Assembly (NCBI RefSeq): GCF_910589235.1
Contig: NC_060964.1
Coordinates: 2,396,490 to 2,460,489 of the forward strand
Direction of reading: 5' to 3'
Origin: Vespa crabro
Taxonomy: Eukaryota; Arthropoda; Insecta; Hymenoptera; Vespidae
Length of the DNA: 64,000 nucleotides
Part shown: positions 37,540 through 49,147 of the stretch, in pieces
How the letters are laid out: the number at the start of each line of letters is the position of its first letter
Numbering within the stretch: position 1 is the first letter of the stretch
The notes under the pieces: generated by a model
The model's input: only the letters and a program-made list of their open reading frames with translations
The model's database searches: none
What the model was told of the DNA's origin: nothing
Translations under genes and position numbers: made by a program

Positions 37540-39756
37540 ATGGCCATAATGATCACCGATAGAATCGTACACATATCAACGTGGGAGATAATCAAATTAC
37601 ACTTTTTGTCCTTCGTATATGGTCTCTATATGATAGTAAAAAGACTCTTGAAATGGGCCTGGAATCCAAAAAAGTTTTTCGTACTGGAACAAAGGGACAA
37701 ACCACCGCCATGCCTCGTCGATAACAATCTTGGTACTCATTCTTACGTGAAGATCAAGGTAACAATGTAATCATTATTGTTAATCGATTAACATGGCAAG
37801 TATGATATGAAAAATGAATAAATATAACACAAATAATGAAAGAAAACAAATAGAGAGATCAATACGTTGTTATGTATTTTGCCTTACTTGACCTTCGAGA
37901 TAAGAAAGAACGATCAGCCTTTAACTTTTTCGGAAATGCATATTCTTTTCTTCTCTTTTCTTCTTCTCTCGCACGATCATTCGATAATCGAAACTCCAAG
38001 AAATTTTTTTTTCATCTATACACGTGCCGCTCACTTCGTACCAATCACGATGTACTTCTTCGCTTGAACTTTGATTTGATTATTTGAATTGATCGATCTA
38101 CAGGGGTAGAAGAAACTTAATAATGATAATAGAATAATTTATTATGTCTTATCTCATTAATTGAGGATAACAAGTGCGTAGTGTTTATTACCTATTAAGA
38201 AGAAAATTGTGAGCTATCATTGTTTTTTTTCTTTCTTTTTCTTTTTTATTTTCTCGTTTGTTTTTCTTTCTAAGGTTAGATCGATCGAGAGTATCGATCC
38301 TATGACTCTTATATCTTCTTGAAAGGCGCGTAATTTAAAGTCATTGACTAAAAAACATTGATATATTTATTAAAAAGAATGTTACACAAGTAAACTTGAA
38401 ATAATCAAGCTTATAAATGTGTTCTCTTATTCAGGGTGTAAAATTCCATTATGTAGAAGCAGGAGATGTAGGAAAACCTCTTCTCTTATTGTTGCATGGT
38501 TTTCCTGATTGCTGGTTATCTTGGAGAGAACAAATACCAGCTTTAGCAAAATATTATAGGTATGTGATATTTAATACAATTATCAATCGCCTTGTTAATG
38601 TCATTAATGTTATTGTTATAATTCATAGGGTTGTGGCTATTGATTTGAAAGGTTTTGGTGATAGCGACAAACCATCTAAGAAACGTTATTATAAGATTGA
38701 AATTATAATAGATGAATTAAAACAATTTATTTCAACTTTTGATGTAAGAACGTGCAGTATAATAGGTCATGATTTAGGTGGTCTTCTGGGATGGTACATG
38801 GTTGCCTTACATGGAGATATAATATGTAAATTTATAGCTATTTCCAGTCCACATCCTAATTTATATTGGAATAAAATATCTAAAAATGCTGTGTTCGATG
38901 AAAAGTAAGTATACATTAATTATGTTAACATTCATTGATTATAATATATAATTTGTCATATAATTATATGAGTTTATACATCACAACAGGTGGGTGCATT
39001 TTAGCAGATTACCAATTTTACCAGAAATAGATGCATTGAAAGAAGATCTATCAATTATTAATGATACATTCAAACATCTTGAAGTAAATAATACAAACAA
39101 TAAAAAAAATTATGTAGAAGCATATAAATATAGTTTTAGCAGAAAAGGTTAATATATTTTTGTATTATTATAAATATGATATGTAAGTGTATCTATATAA
39201 TAGTTCGATAATGAAAATCAATATATTGTTTTACAGAAGACTGGACTGGAGCAATAAATTATTACCGCAATCTTCCTTTTACAAGATTAAATATGGATGT
39301 AAACGAGCAACTTTTTACAAGAACATTACTGATAGTTGGTAATGAAGACCCATCCGTAACGATTGAAAGTATAGTTCAAAGTTCAGAATATGTGGAAAAA
39401 TTTAATGTAAAAGTAATTACTGGAGCACATCATTTTCCACATCAAGAAAATCCAGATGCTGTCAACAAGGCAATTATTAAATTTTTAATAGGTAGGTTGT
39501 ACTTAACGATGTTAATATAATATATTAATTTTTTGTTTCTATATTTTTTTTATTATATGAATTACTACAAATTCCAGGCACTTTAAATAATTTAGAAAAA
39601 AGTTCATCTAAAAGTATAATGTCGTCTTGGCTAGATTCATTAAGTAGTACTGTTAAATATGGAAATCAAATTGTTGGTGCTGTACACAAAAAAACAAATG
39701 GAGTAGTCAACGTATTACCCAATAAAATACTTTACTTAGGTAATTCTACAAATTAA
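37540..39756 (+). CDS. EPHX4: Epoxide hydrolase 4-like protein
   Basis: Six coding exons: 37540-37758, 38435-38559, 38629-38904, 38990-39147, 39237-39491, 39578-39756, all GT-AG, giving 403 aa. The product is an alpha/beta-hydrolase that should hydrolyse epoxides, anchored in a membrane by a hydrophobic stretch at about residues 18-40. The HGFP oxyanion motif is at 94-97 and the nucleophile is D163 in GHDLGG. A lid tyrosine lies in NYYRN (about 269). An acidic partner lies in GNEDP (about 296-297) and the catalytic His in GAHHF (about 325). It resembles vertebrate EPHX4 throughout but carries a C-terminal extension of about 55 residues after the hydrolase fold. The 69-bp second intron (38560-38628) has no in-frame stop. 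The start was chosen for the matching membrane-anchor exon. Its natural substrate is unknown. Confidence 0.93.
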
Positions 39757-40493
39757 ATAAGTAATGTTGTACCTATACATAAAAATTGCATTAACGATGT
39801 TATATGTTTCAATATTCATATATCATAATTAACAAAAGGCTGACTTAATCATATTTATTTTTATATGGAATGTATACACTCATTTCATAAATCAAATCTT
39901 ATGAAATGACTATTAGAAAATCTTGTAAAAATATTATTAATTTTTGTTTACTTATGATTTGTATATACAATTATGTAAAGATCTGTCTTAGGTAGCATCA
40001 AATATCATGTCATTTATAAAAAAAATATTGTAAATTACATACACAATGATGTAATTTATAAAAAACATCATACATGGCAATTTAGTATAAATATACATTT
40101 TTCTAATAAGATAATAGAACTCAGGTGCTAAATAAAAAACATGATTATTTTTAAATGCTTAAAAATAAAATCTTTAAATGTAGCTACATTGTCTGAAATG
40201 TTGCTAGTAAAATTATATACCATTTTATAGAGTAAGAAATATTAACAAATATATTTTAAATATACATGAATATAAATATTTTTGTATAAATATTTTTCTA
40301 ACAAAACTGTTCTATTTTTAAAAATATTCGTCATGAATATATTCATATTTTACTATATAATCGAGTTTTCAAGTATTACAATATTTTCAAGACGTACTTT
40401 GTGTAGATATTTTCCTACAAAAATATCAAAATATATTACGGTAAAATAAAAAAGGTATATATACGTATATAAACATTAAATTTCTTTACTATA
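39757..40493. other. Tail-to-tail gap between hydrolase and transporter genes
   Basis: About 740 bp of AT-rich sequence that should hold both 3' UTRs. The genes converge here. I see no other gene or repeat. Confidence 0.7.
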
Positions 40494-41522
40494 TCATCTT
40501 TCATACCTTCCAAAATTTTCACCATCCTCAATGGTCTCAGGTAATTCACAATTCATTGTTTCTGGTAAAAACAAACAGAGACCAGCTCCGATTAATTGTC
40601 CTGTTCCAAATATAACAGGGGGTAACCAAGGTTGAATTTTATTCTACAATTATTAAAAACATATATAGTTAAAAAAGAATATGTTATACGATCGTATTAT
40701 ATAAGTAGTGCGAGCACACGCACATGTGTATGTATGTAATATAAGATATTGAAATATACATTACCACAGTAGCAATATATGGTGCAATTATACTTCCCAA
40801 TCTTGCGCAAACGCTACCTACACCAATTCCGTTGTTTCTAACAACAGTAGGAAATATTTCACTACTATATAAGTATATGGTTGGAAAACTGATAGCTGTC
40901 CCAGCAATTCCAATACTTGCTAAACAAAGTTGTGCAGTAGGATGATTTATTATTATAATTAAAAGTAAACTCAAGCCCGACAAAAAATTGCCTCCCATCA
41001 ATATTTTTAAACGAGAAACTCTTGATATCAACGAGAGAACTATAATAGTTCCTGGTAATTCAAGAGCACCTGTAAAGTGATATGATACATGCATTATTAA
41101 ATATTATATTATATAAAAAATAAAAATATTGTAAATTTGAAAAATATTATTAAAGTTTATACTTGACACAGCGACATTTATAAATATATTTCCATCAATA
41201 TGACCCATGTATTGTGCTAATCCAAAGAAGCAAGTACCACAAAAGAACCAATTAATAAATATACAAATACTTTTTAATCTCATATTAGGCGTTCTAAACA
41301 AATGTGTGACATTGTAATTCGTATTATTTGTTTTCCGAATCAATCTTTGACTTTCGTGCGATTCGAGGGCTCTATTTACATTTTCTAATGGAATCTTATT
41401 CCTTCTGGCAGCTTTCATTAAAATAATCTCGGCCTCCGCTGATCTACCGATAGCAAGTAACCATCTAGGTGATTCTGGGATTATCCTAAATTTGTCAGAA
41501 AATTGTTTTAATAATTTATCGT

Positions 41523-41579
<57 letters not shown>

Positions 41580-42823
41580 CATATTTAATATTATTTTATT
41601 TTACCAATAATAGGACAATAAAAAAATCGCCGGTATGGAAATAGCCATTTGAAACTTTTGCCATGTATGTGTTAAATAAGAAACAAGAGGAGTTGTTATA
41701 TGACCAATTATAAATGGTACATGAAACAAAACGGACATCGGCGATCGCCATTCTATCCCTACAATTTCCATTACTACAAAAAATACAGAAGAAAAACGTG
41801 TAATTTACAATTAAAATTAATTCTATATAACATATAATTTATATTACGAATAGAAATAACAAACTTACGTAAAACGAAACTAACTAACATCGTTCCACCC
41901 GTAGCTATTGCAGAAATAAATTTAAATAGAAGAAATAATTCATACCATACGGCATATGCGCTTATAACGCCTGTTATCGATTGCAAAGCTATCGCTATCA
42001 TCAAAGGTTTTTTACGTCCGATCCTGAAAATATTTAACTTAATTTTACACTAATTTTTCATTCCCATTTATATTTAAAATATATAATCGTGTTTATATTG
42101 AAAATATATAAAATTTATTATTAATGATATATAATTTCTATACCTATCGGCCATCGAACTGAATAAAAAATTACCCACAAGAACACCAAACATTGTGCAC
42201 GATTGTACAACATTTGTTAATTGTTCTTTATCGCAAACTAAATCCCACTGAAACAGAAATGACAAAAAAAAAATATATTCTTTTCGCAATCGCAAACATT
42301 ATAACAATAATATGCTATTTATATTATCAAATTTCGATATAGTTATACACACCTCCGTTATAATACTTTCTCGAAATATTCTTTTATCGTATTTAAAGCC
42401 AGTACATTTTTCCATGGTCCCATTACCAGTATCAACATAACATTTCATAATCATAGATCCATTAGTTGAAGATTCTGGTGAGATACAAGAAAAATTTGTC
42501 GGAGGTGCTAAAAATACTATCGAGAGTTGATGCCAAGCAACTGGGAATTTGACAAGAGAAAGTGCTATAGCAATAACAATATGCCAAGGACCCATAACAC
42601 CCATTGCATCTTGAATAAGATCCAATGGAACATGATCTATAAATGAAAAAATATTTCCGTAGTGTGAAAATGATATTATTATGAGATACGTGCTTAATGG
42701 AATATAAGAACAATTGTTTCTAAATTGTTAGAACCGTTCAAACAATTTACCATGCCGAGTTATTACTTCGATAACAAACGATATCTTTATTTTACTACAA
42801 GGTCTTTGTAAAATTCTCTGCAT
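40494..42823 (-). CDS. SLC22-family organic ion transporter
   Basis: Eight exons on the minus strand: 42823-42751, 42636-42353, 42247-42144, 42023-41869, 41773-41605, 41485-41163, 41069-40765, 40643-40494. All are phase-consistent, giving 520 aa, the usual SLC22 size. The product is a twelve-helix major-facilitator carrier of the plasma membrane. Signs are a first helix near residues 38-58, a large Cys- and Asn-glycosylation-rich extracellular loop (NFS, NGS, NGT; about 68-95), the family signature ending in EWDLVCD, the cytoplasmic motif ADRIGRKK (about 151-158), and PESPRWL after helix 6. It resembles insect organic cation/carnitine-type transporters, but the substrate cannot be read from sequence. 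Exon 1 (24 codons) is the least certain part. A TA microsatellite lies in intron 5. It converges on the hydrolase gene. Confidence 0.92.
41527..41576. repeat. (TA)n microsatellite in SLC22 intron
   Basis: About 50 bp of perfect TA inside the intron between exons 5 and 6 (41486-41604), taking up nearly half of that 119-bp intron. Confidence 0.95.
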
Positions 42824-42970
42824 CTAAACTGCAATGAAAAGAAATATGATCCTACCTAAGAAGTATGATATAGGAAACGCATACGTAACAAGTTTTCTTG
42901 ACATATAATATATAATATTTAATTAAGGTTTTATCGTTTACTTACATTTTTTACATTTTAAAAAAGATAA

Positions 42971-43065
42971 GAATATTAAAATTTGCGTTAAAAAATTATT
43001 GGACATAGATAACGCGATTACGTATGTATTCTTGCGTATATGTACAATTTACTTTTGAAATTAAT
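42971..43065. repeat. Diverged direct repeat, copy A
   Basis: About 95 bp that aligns well by eye with 43231-43328, including the shared stretch ATAACGCGATTACG. A shorter third copy starts at 43345. Confidence 0.85.
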
Positions 43066-43155
43066 TTTTTATTAATGTTTTACCATTATTTACTATCAAA
43101 ATGAATGTTTTACTAATATTTTATTATTCGATTAAAATTTTAACACCTTAAAAGA

Positions 43156-43230
43156 AAGAGAGAGAGAGAGTGAGAGAGAGAGAAAGAGAGAAGAAGGGAA
43201 AGAAAGAAAAAGAGAAAGAGAGAGAGAGAA
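43156..43230. repeat. (GA)n tract
   Basis: Interrupted GA/GAAA units placed exactly before copy B of the local duplication. Confidence 0.9.
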
Positions 43231-43387
43231 GAATGTTAAAATATACGGTAAAAGATTATTCAAAATGCATAACGCGATTACGAATGTATTTTTGCGCTTG
43301 CATGACAATTTACTTTCGAAATATTAATACCTTAAAAAATAAAAGAATATTGAAATTTATTTTAAAGGATTATTGAAAATAAAATTA
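43231..43387. repeat. Diverged direct repeat, copies B and C
   Basis: Copy B (43231-43328) matches copy A at 42971-43065. Copy C (43345 to about 43387) repeats only the first 40 bp or so. Each copy begins with GAATRTTRAAAT. Confidence 0.8.
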
Positions 43388-44634
43388 TTATATCTGCCAG
43401 AAACGTTCTATATAAATATTTTAGTTAAAAACATTTATAAAATGTTTAATAACGAAATATTACTGATAAAAAAATGGTTGCCTTCCCAAAGTATAAGTAT
43501 ATGAGTTTTTAGTTTTAGACGCGAAAGAAAAAGTAAATTTATATTAATTTTTTATTACTATCTAGAGATAGTATTGTATACTATTAGAAATAGTATTATA
43601 TATTATCTCTAATAAACTTAATAATATCTTTAGGTATATATTATTAAATGTATATAACAGTTATTATGAGATAAAGAGGTATCTAAATGATAAAATTAAT
43701 ATAAATAGTATAAAGAGTAATATTTTCTCAAATGTAAGTTCTTAACTTATTTTATGATCAAATAGATTATTAATGAAATAGATTATCAAACGAAAACGAT
43801 TTCGTTGAAAATGGATCCACTAAAATTATCTGATTTTTCTGTTATTTTTTATTTTTATTTTTATTTATCTATTTATTTATTTATTTCTTTTTTTTTTTGT
43901 TTTCTGTTACATTACGTAAACATAGACATACCGTAAAAACGATACAACATTTTGAAAGGTACATTAATTTATTAAAACCATATATCGTAAAATTAAGGAA
44001 TATTTCACAAATAATAAATGAATAATCAACAATTAAGAATCGATGCTCCGTTTTCTGAATGCAAACATCTTGGTGATGCAATAAAACGTGCGTTTTATGT
44101 ATCTAATTTGAATTTATATTTAGAAACAATCTCGAAATAAGTCTATCTAATGATCTTCTAAATTTATTCTCATTATTTTTACCTTTAAATGCTTTTTCCA
44201 ACATTGTCCTTCTTTTTATTTCGTCTTCTCTTCTTTAAAATTAATATTTCCTACTGTTAAAATTCAACGTATCGCTTGTTCAAAGGTTTACAACAGACTA
44301 AAAACAGATCCAAAGTATCCATAGATCTGTTTTATCGACAGATTAAATTAGATAGGTCGGAGCAACAAAAAGAGGTTTTTGCTTCAGTCACATTGACATG
44401 AATTTTCATCCTTCGAATTTTCACATTAAATATAAAAAAAAAAAAATATATAATATATAAGAATACAATACCAAGATCAATAAAAATTTGCGTTTTTTCA
44501 CTGATCAAATATTTTTTAATCTATTATTATAAAGTTCTTAAAAGTATATAAAAATATTTAATGTGGCAGTATGTAAAATATGTTAACGCTTTATAATATT
44601 ATTAAAAATAATTATTTTATATTTTTATAACGAT

Positions 44635-47600
44635 TTATTTTTCGCACGCGAAAGTACTTAATTTTTCAGTATACGATCGTTTATTTTGACTATTCTGTTC
44701 CGTTTCAGGACTCGATAATTTTCGTTTTTTTCCTTCGGATTGTTCTTCTCTATCTTGCGTTGTAGATATTTCTTTGTATCTTGATAAAGCTATCTTAGTT
44801 AATTCAGCAGGTTTATAACTAGGAAATTCTTCTTGTAAATGTTTCTTTTGTTTTGCATACCATCCGACAAATGTTTCTTTTTTTACTTCATTTTTCGGTT
44901 TTGATTTAGAAGATAGATTTTTTTCTGTTACAGATCTTTGAGGCTTTTCTTGTGCAGTATTGAGACCAATTAATCCTGTAATATAAACATTTGAAAGAAC
45001 AATTTATCTATAAAGAGTTAAAAAAAAATTTAGAAAATTCTGAGCTAATGCAATTTTTTTTTAATAAACTTTCTTGTAACTTCAACCAGTCAGGAAATAT
45101 TTTCTTGGATATCTATGGACTGACAACTTGTATATAACATAAAAATTAAATTGATTACATTTATGTCATTCTTTTTACCTGCTGTCGATTGTGAACGCGC
45201 ATTCTTTAAAAATGGATTACTCCTTCTCGTAGATAAAGTGTCGTTCATAGATAATGGCTTTATTTCTATATCTGGTTTCTTTGTTATTACAGGAGTTAAA
45301 AGTATTTCCTCTGCATCCTCCACTATTACCTCATCGTGATTGTTCATATCATTTTCAGTGTTACTTTCTTTTTGTTCATCTTGTTGTTCTTTAATGTCAG
45401 CAATGGACTCTAATTTTTTCATCAATGCAGTACGATTAATACGTGCTGCATATTTTATCGCCAAATCTAATACTTTTTGTGATGCTATTTGTTCACATAA
45501 TTCAACTGCTCGATATTCTACATTACTTCGACAAGCCAACTATTTTAATTCAAAGTATTTATTATTTGTTACTAATTTTATAATGAAAGAAAAGAAAAAC
45601 AAAAAATGAAACTTAATTTTACATACTGCAATAAGAAATAATACTGCTTCATTTTCATCTAACGGTTGACTTCCTAATTGCCACAATTTTGTTTCCTTTT
45701 CTGTTTTCTCAGATTCAGGTTCACAAAGAGGAATTTTTAAAGGTATTTCAATAATAATCGGTCGTGGAGTTGTTGCTGGATAATAACTTCCTTTACATAA
45801 TACACAACGAACAGATCTGCGTTCCTCGCTTACTCCAATTATAAAATAATGGTCAGCTTTACCTTTGCCCTATTCAAATTATATAGTATTTAATAAAGAA
45901 ATTATAAAAAAAAAAATTTCATTATCTTTTACCTGTCTATCCATATCACATACAACTTTCCATAAAGAAGATCTCTTATCATATATTTTTATAATATCTT
46001 CTGAATCCATTATAACTGGAGATCCAAGATCAGACAGTCCTAACCATATAAGATCTGATGATGGGGAAAGAGGGATAGTTAATTTTTGATTTTTCAAACG
46101 TGTTCCAAAAATTTGTATGCAAAGTAAACTCATGTGTTGATCTCCAGTCGTTCCTATTAATAATAATAAACGTATAAAATATTTTATATTTTGAAAAATT
46201 ACTTAGTTTTCCATATTTTACCTAGTCCATCGTGATAAGCAACTACAAGATGATTGGTAAATGCATTCATTGCAACTACAGGACCTGGCAAAGCTATAAC
46301 TTCACGTTGTGTTCCACCTATCATAAAAATTCTCAAATATCTTCTAGAAGTAGCAACTGCTACAAAATTGTCTCCTGCAGTAACACATTGTCCATCTTCT
46401 CCTTCTGGAAGTTCTATCGACCATTCCTTATTTCCAGAACCCCAGCCTTAAGTTTAAAGTGTTTCTGTTACATTAAATAGCTAATTTGATGATTAAAATA
46501 GTTCGAAAATTGTATGAATTTTTTGTACGATATATTATTAATTTGCTAACCTTGTAATACTACTACAACAAGTTTGCTTGCTATATCTTCAAGTGAAGGA
46601 CAATTCAACACAAGAGCATAAGATGATAATGAGGCAATTGTATGTCTTAAATAATTATTTATATGCATGCTGCGATGAATTGTAACATCGTGAAATTCTA
46701 CTTCTATACTAGATTCTTCTCCATCTTCCGAATTAAAACACTTTACTATTCCTATGTCATTCCACATCTATAGTGATTCAAATAAAAATACAAATTAAAA
46801 CAATTTGTTTTATTAATATATTTTTAATAAGAAAAAAATAATTTTACCATAAATCGTGATAATAAATGAATAGGTGAAGATCCAGGTTGAAAAGGTGGTT
46901 GTATCCGTATTTCTGGCATAAAAGATTTTATATTATCCACGGCATCTTGCATTTTCTCTAATGTATCAGATTTTTCATCATCTTCACGTTCTACAGATGC
47001 TTTTATTTTATTTAAACTTATTACATTTTCTCCATCATCATCATCATCATCATCATTATCATAATTGATATCATTTAATGGAAATTCTGTAGTTTCACGA
47101 ATTTCATTATGTGTTGAAAGCTCATCACTTAGCAAATCTTCTGATTGTTTATCAACTATCTAAAATGATATAATAACAAATATAATAATATATTCTATAT
47201 TTAAAATATATCTATTTACATACCACATCAATGCAGCCTAATTGGCCTGAAATATCACAGAAAGCAATTTCATCTGATTTATTATGTTTCCACACCAACG
47301 CAGTGATTTTAGTATTCTGTGGATGTTCAATATTTCCTATCAATGCCATATTTTCTGTGCTCCATACAACGATTTCTCCATATACTGTACTAGCAGCTAA
47401 TTTTGTACCACAATCAGAAAATTTACAGATACTAAATTCCTATATATAAAAATAAAATATTGTAAAAATATAGTGATTTTATAAGCAAAATTAAATTACA
47501 TTATAAAAACTTACAGATTTCAAAGTAGGACATTTCAATCTATGTGATTCTTTCCAAGTTAATCTTTCTACGATAATTATATCTTTATTATGTGGATATG

Positions 47601-48581
47601 CAAGGCAACTTCCATCTTTACAATGAAAACTAGGTGTACAGTATGTCTTTGCAGTAAAAAAAGAATTACACTTTGGTACAACATTATTCCAAATGTTAAC
47701 AGCACGTTTTTCCTTAATGCTCCAAACTCTAATAGAACCATCAGCACTAGAAGAAGCCTGGAATATTTAATTTCATGTTATAAGTACATGAAAATTCCAT
47801 AAATTACAATCATATATCATATTTGACATACAACAAATTCTTCTTTTGGATCCAAAGATAAACCTAATATAGGAGCTTCATGTCCTTCGAGTTCTATACT
47901 ATCCGATGTACTAATATTAGTAATTTGTATTCTCATATCACTAAAAAATGTAAGAATATGTTATACAATAATGTAATAATCATAAAAGACAAAGTTTATA
48001 ATACTATAGAAAAGAAATAATTTTAACATACCATCCACCTGATACGATATAATTACTATTTACTGTACTAGTTAATGCGCATACTGGTGCTGCAAATCTA
48101 GTTACTATTCCCTCTTTTTCAAGATCTGGATGATTAAGTATTTGAACGGTATTATTATCATTACCTACATATATCTTCCCTTCCTAAAATATAATATAAT
48201 ATAACTTCATTAATACACAATTTCGAAAGTATTAATTTTAAATATCAAACACTATTATTATGAAATTATTGTGAAAAATAGAAAAATTATAAAATTTCAT
48301 TACCTTTGATATCACTGTTATTGCTTGTTCCGCAATACAACTTGCCGCTGGATCATCATCCATTAAATTTAACCATGATCTAACATCTCCATCTGAACCA
48401 CAAGTAATAAGACCTCCCCTTAAACGTAAATACAAATTGTAAAAATATTCTAACAATAATAAAAAAACAAATGGTTAACAATACTTTTACAATTATTTGC
48501 TTACTCTTCTCCAGTATAATAACAAACGTCTGTATGTCCTTCAGGATGAGCATAACGCATAGGCTTCTTTATTAATGGCAT
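44635..48581 (-). CDS. WDHD1: WD repeat and HMG-box DNA-binding protein 1 (AND-1/CTF4)
   Basis: Thirteen exons on the minus strand: 48581-48505, 48418-48304, 48183-48032, 47940-47832, 47757-47515, 47439-47224, 47159-46848, 46767-46551, 46446-46222, 46153-45933, 45869-45627, 45539-45179, 44975-44635. All phases agree, giving 943 aa. The product is the replisome hub linking CMG helicase to DNA polymerase alpha in the nucleus. It begins MPLIKKPMRYAHPEGHTD, typical of the family, followed by WD repeats (about 1-305), an acidic linker with seven Asp in a row (340-346), the second SepB-type beta-propeller (about 405-715) and a helical bundle. The C-terminus has a short HMG-box-like segment (about 864-900, F..WY..QKKHL..EFP) and a KKRK basic patch near 913. 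It is shorter than the vertebrate form, mainly in the tail. Confidence 0.96.
47033..47056. repeat. (GAT)n repeat inside WDHD1 coding exon 7
   Basis: Seven consecutive GAT codons (ATC on the plus strand) encode the Asp run of the acidic linker. Length variation would keep the frame. Confidence 0.95.
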
Positions 48582-49147
48582 GTTTTCTTATTATTTTATT
48601 CCATACATAACAAACGCAATAAATAAATTCATAAAAATATCTTTTATCGATCTTTTATTACTCGTATAAATATTTTGACGCGGAAAGTAGTTCTCAATTT
48701 CAAACGTAGAGCGCATTGTTACACGATCGCATGATGCTCTTTACATTATACACTTATATAAATTAAATATATAAAATATTAATATACAGAATAAAAATGT
48801 TTTTATATATAGATATATAAATATATATGTATATATATATATATATGTATATATGCTAATATTATTCTAAAGAATTTATTATTAAAAATATACATTTCTT
48901 TATATATGAACTAGGCATAATTTCAAAATTCGTTCAGATTGGTTAAAAAATGTTGAACGTTTAACCAATCCGTAAAATGCATATTTGGATGATCAGCTTT
49001 AGTGAGCGCACAAAAGAACGTGCCTTAATTATCAATTTGTTCACACTGATACACACTAGAGGGAAGATAGCCTTTTTCGTGATGGTCGAAGATGCAATGA
49101 GGCGTTTATAAGTTTCACCATTATATTATTTAAAGTTATTTATCAGA
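48582..49147. promoter_or_regulatory. Bidirectional promoter region, WDHD1 / TOMM20
   Basis: 566 bp separate the two divergent start codons, so both 5' leaders and core promoters must fit here unless far-upstream exons exist. The half near TOMM20 (about 48940-49140) is less AT-rich and contains an ATTGG-type CCAAT box (48938-48942) and a second, inverted one (48965-48969). No TATA box is convincing. Confidence 0.65.

Larger units (their letters stand above)
42824..44634. other. Gap between SLC22 and WDHD1 genes, with local duplication
   Basis: About 1.8 kb of AT-rich DNA. It should hold the SLC22 promoter on its left and the WDHD1 3' UTR on its right. I see no gene. A GA tract (43156-43230) and a two-and-a-half-copy diverged repeat (42971-43387) are present. 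Confidence 0.7.

Noticed and set aside
45151..45609. Plus-strand open frames opposite WDHD1 exon 12
   Set aside because: They are shadows of the real minus-strand exon, whose frame, splice sites and family similarity are clear.
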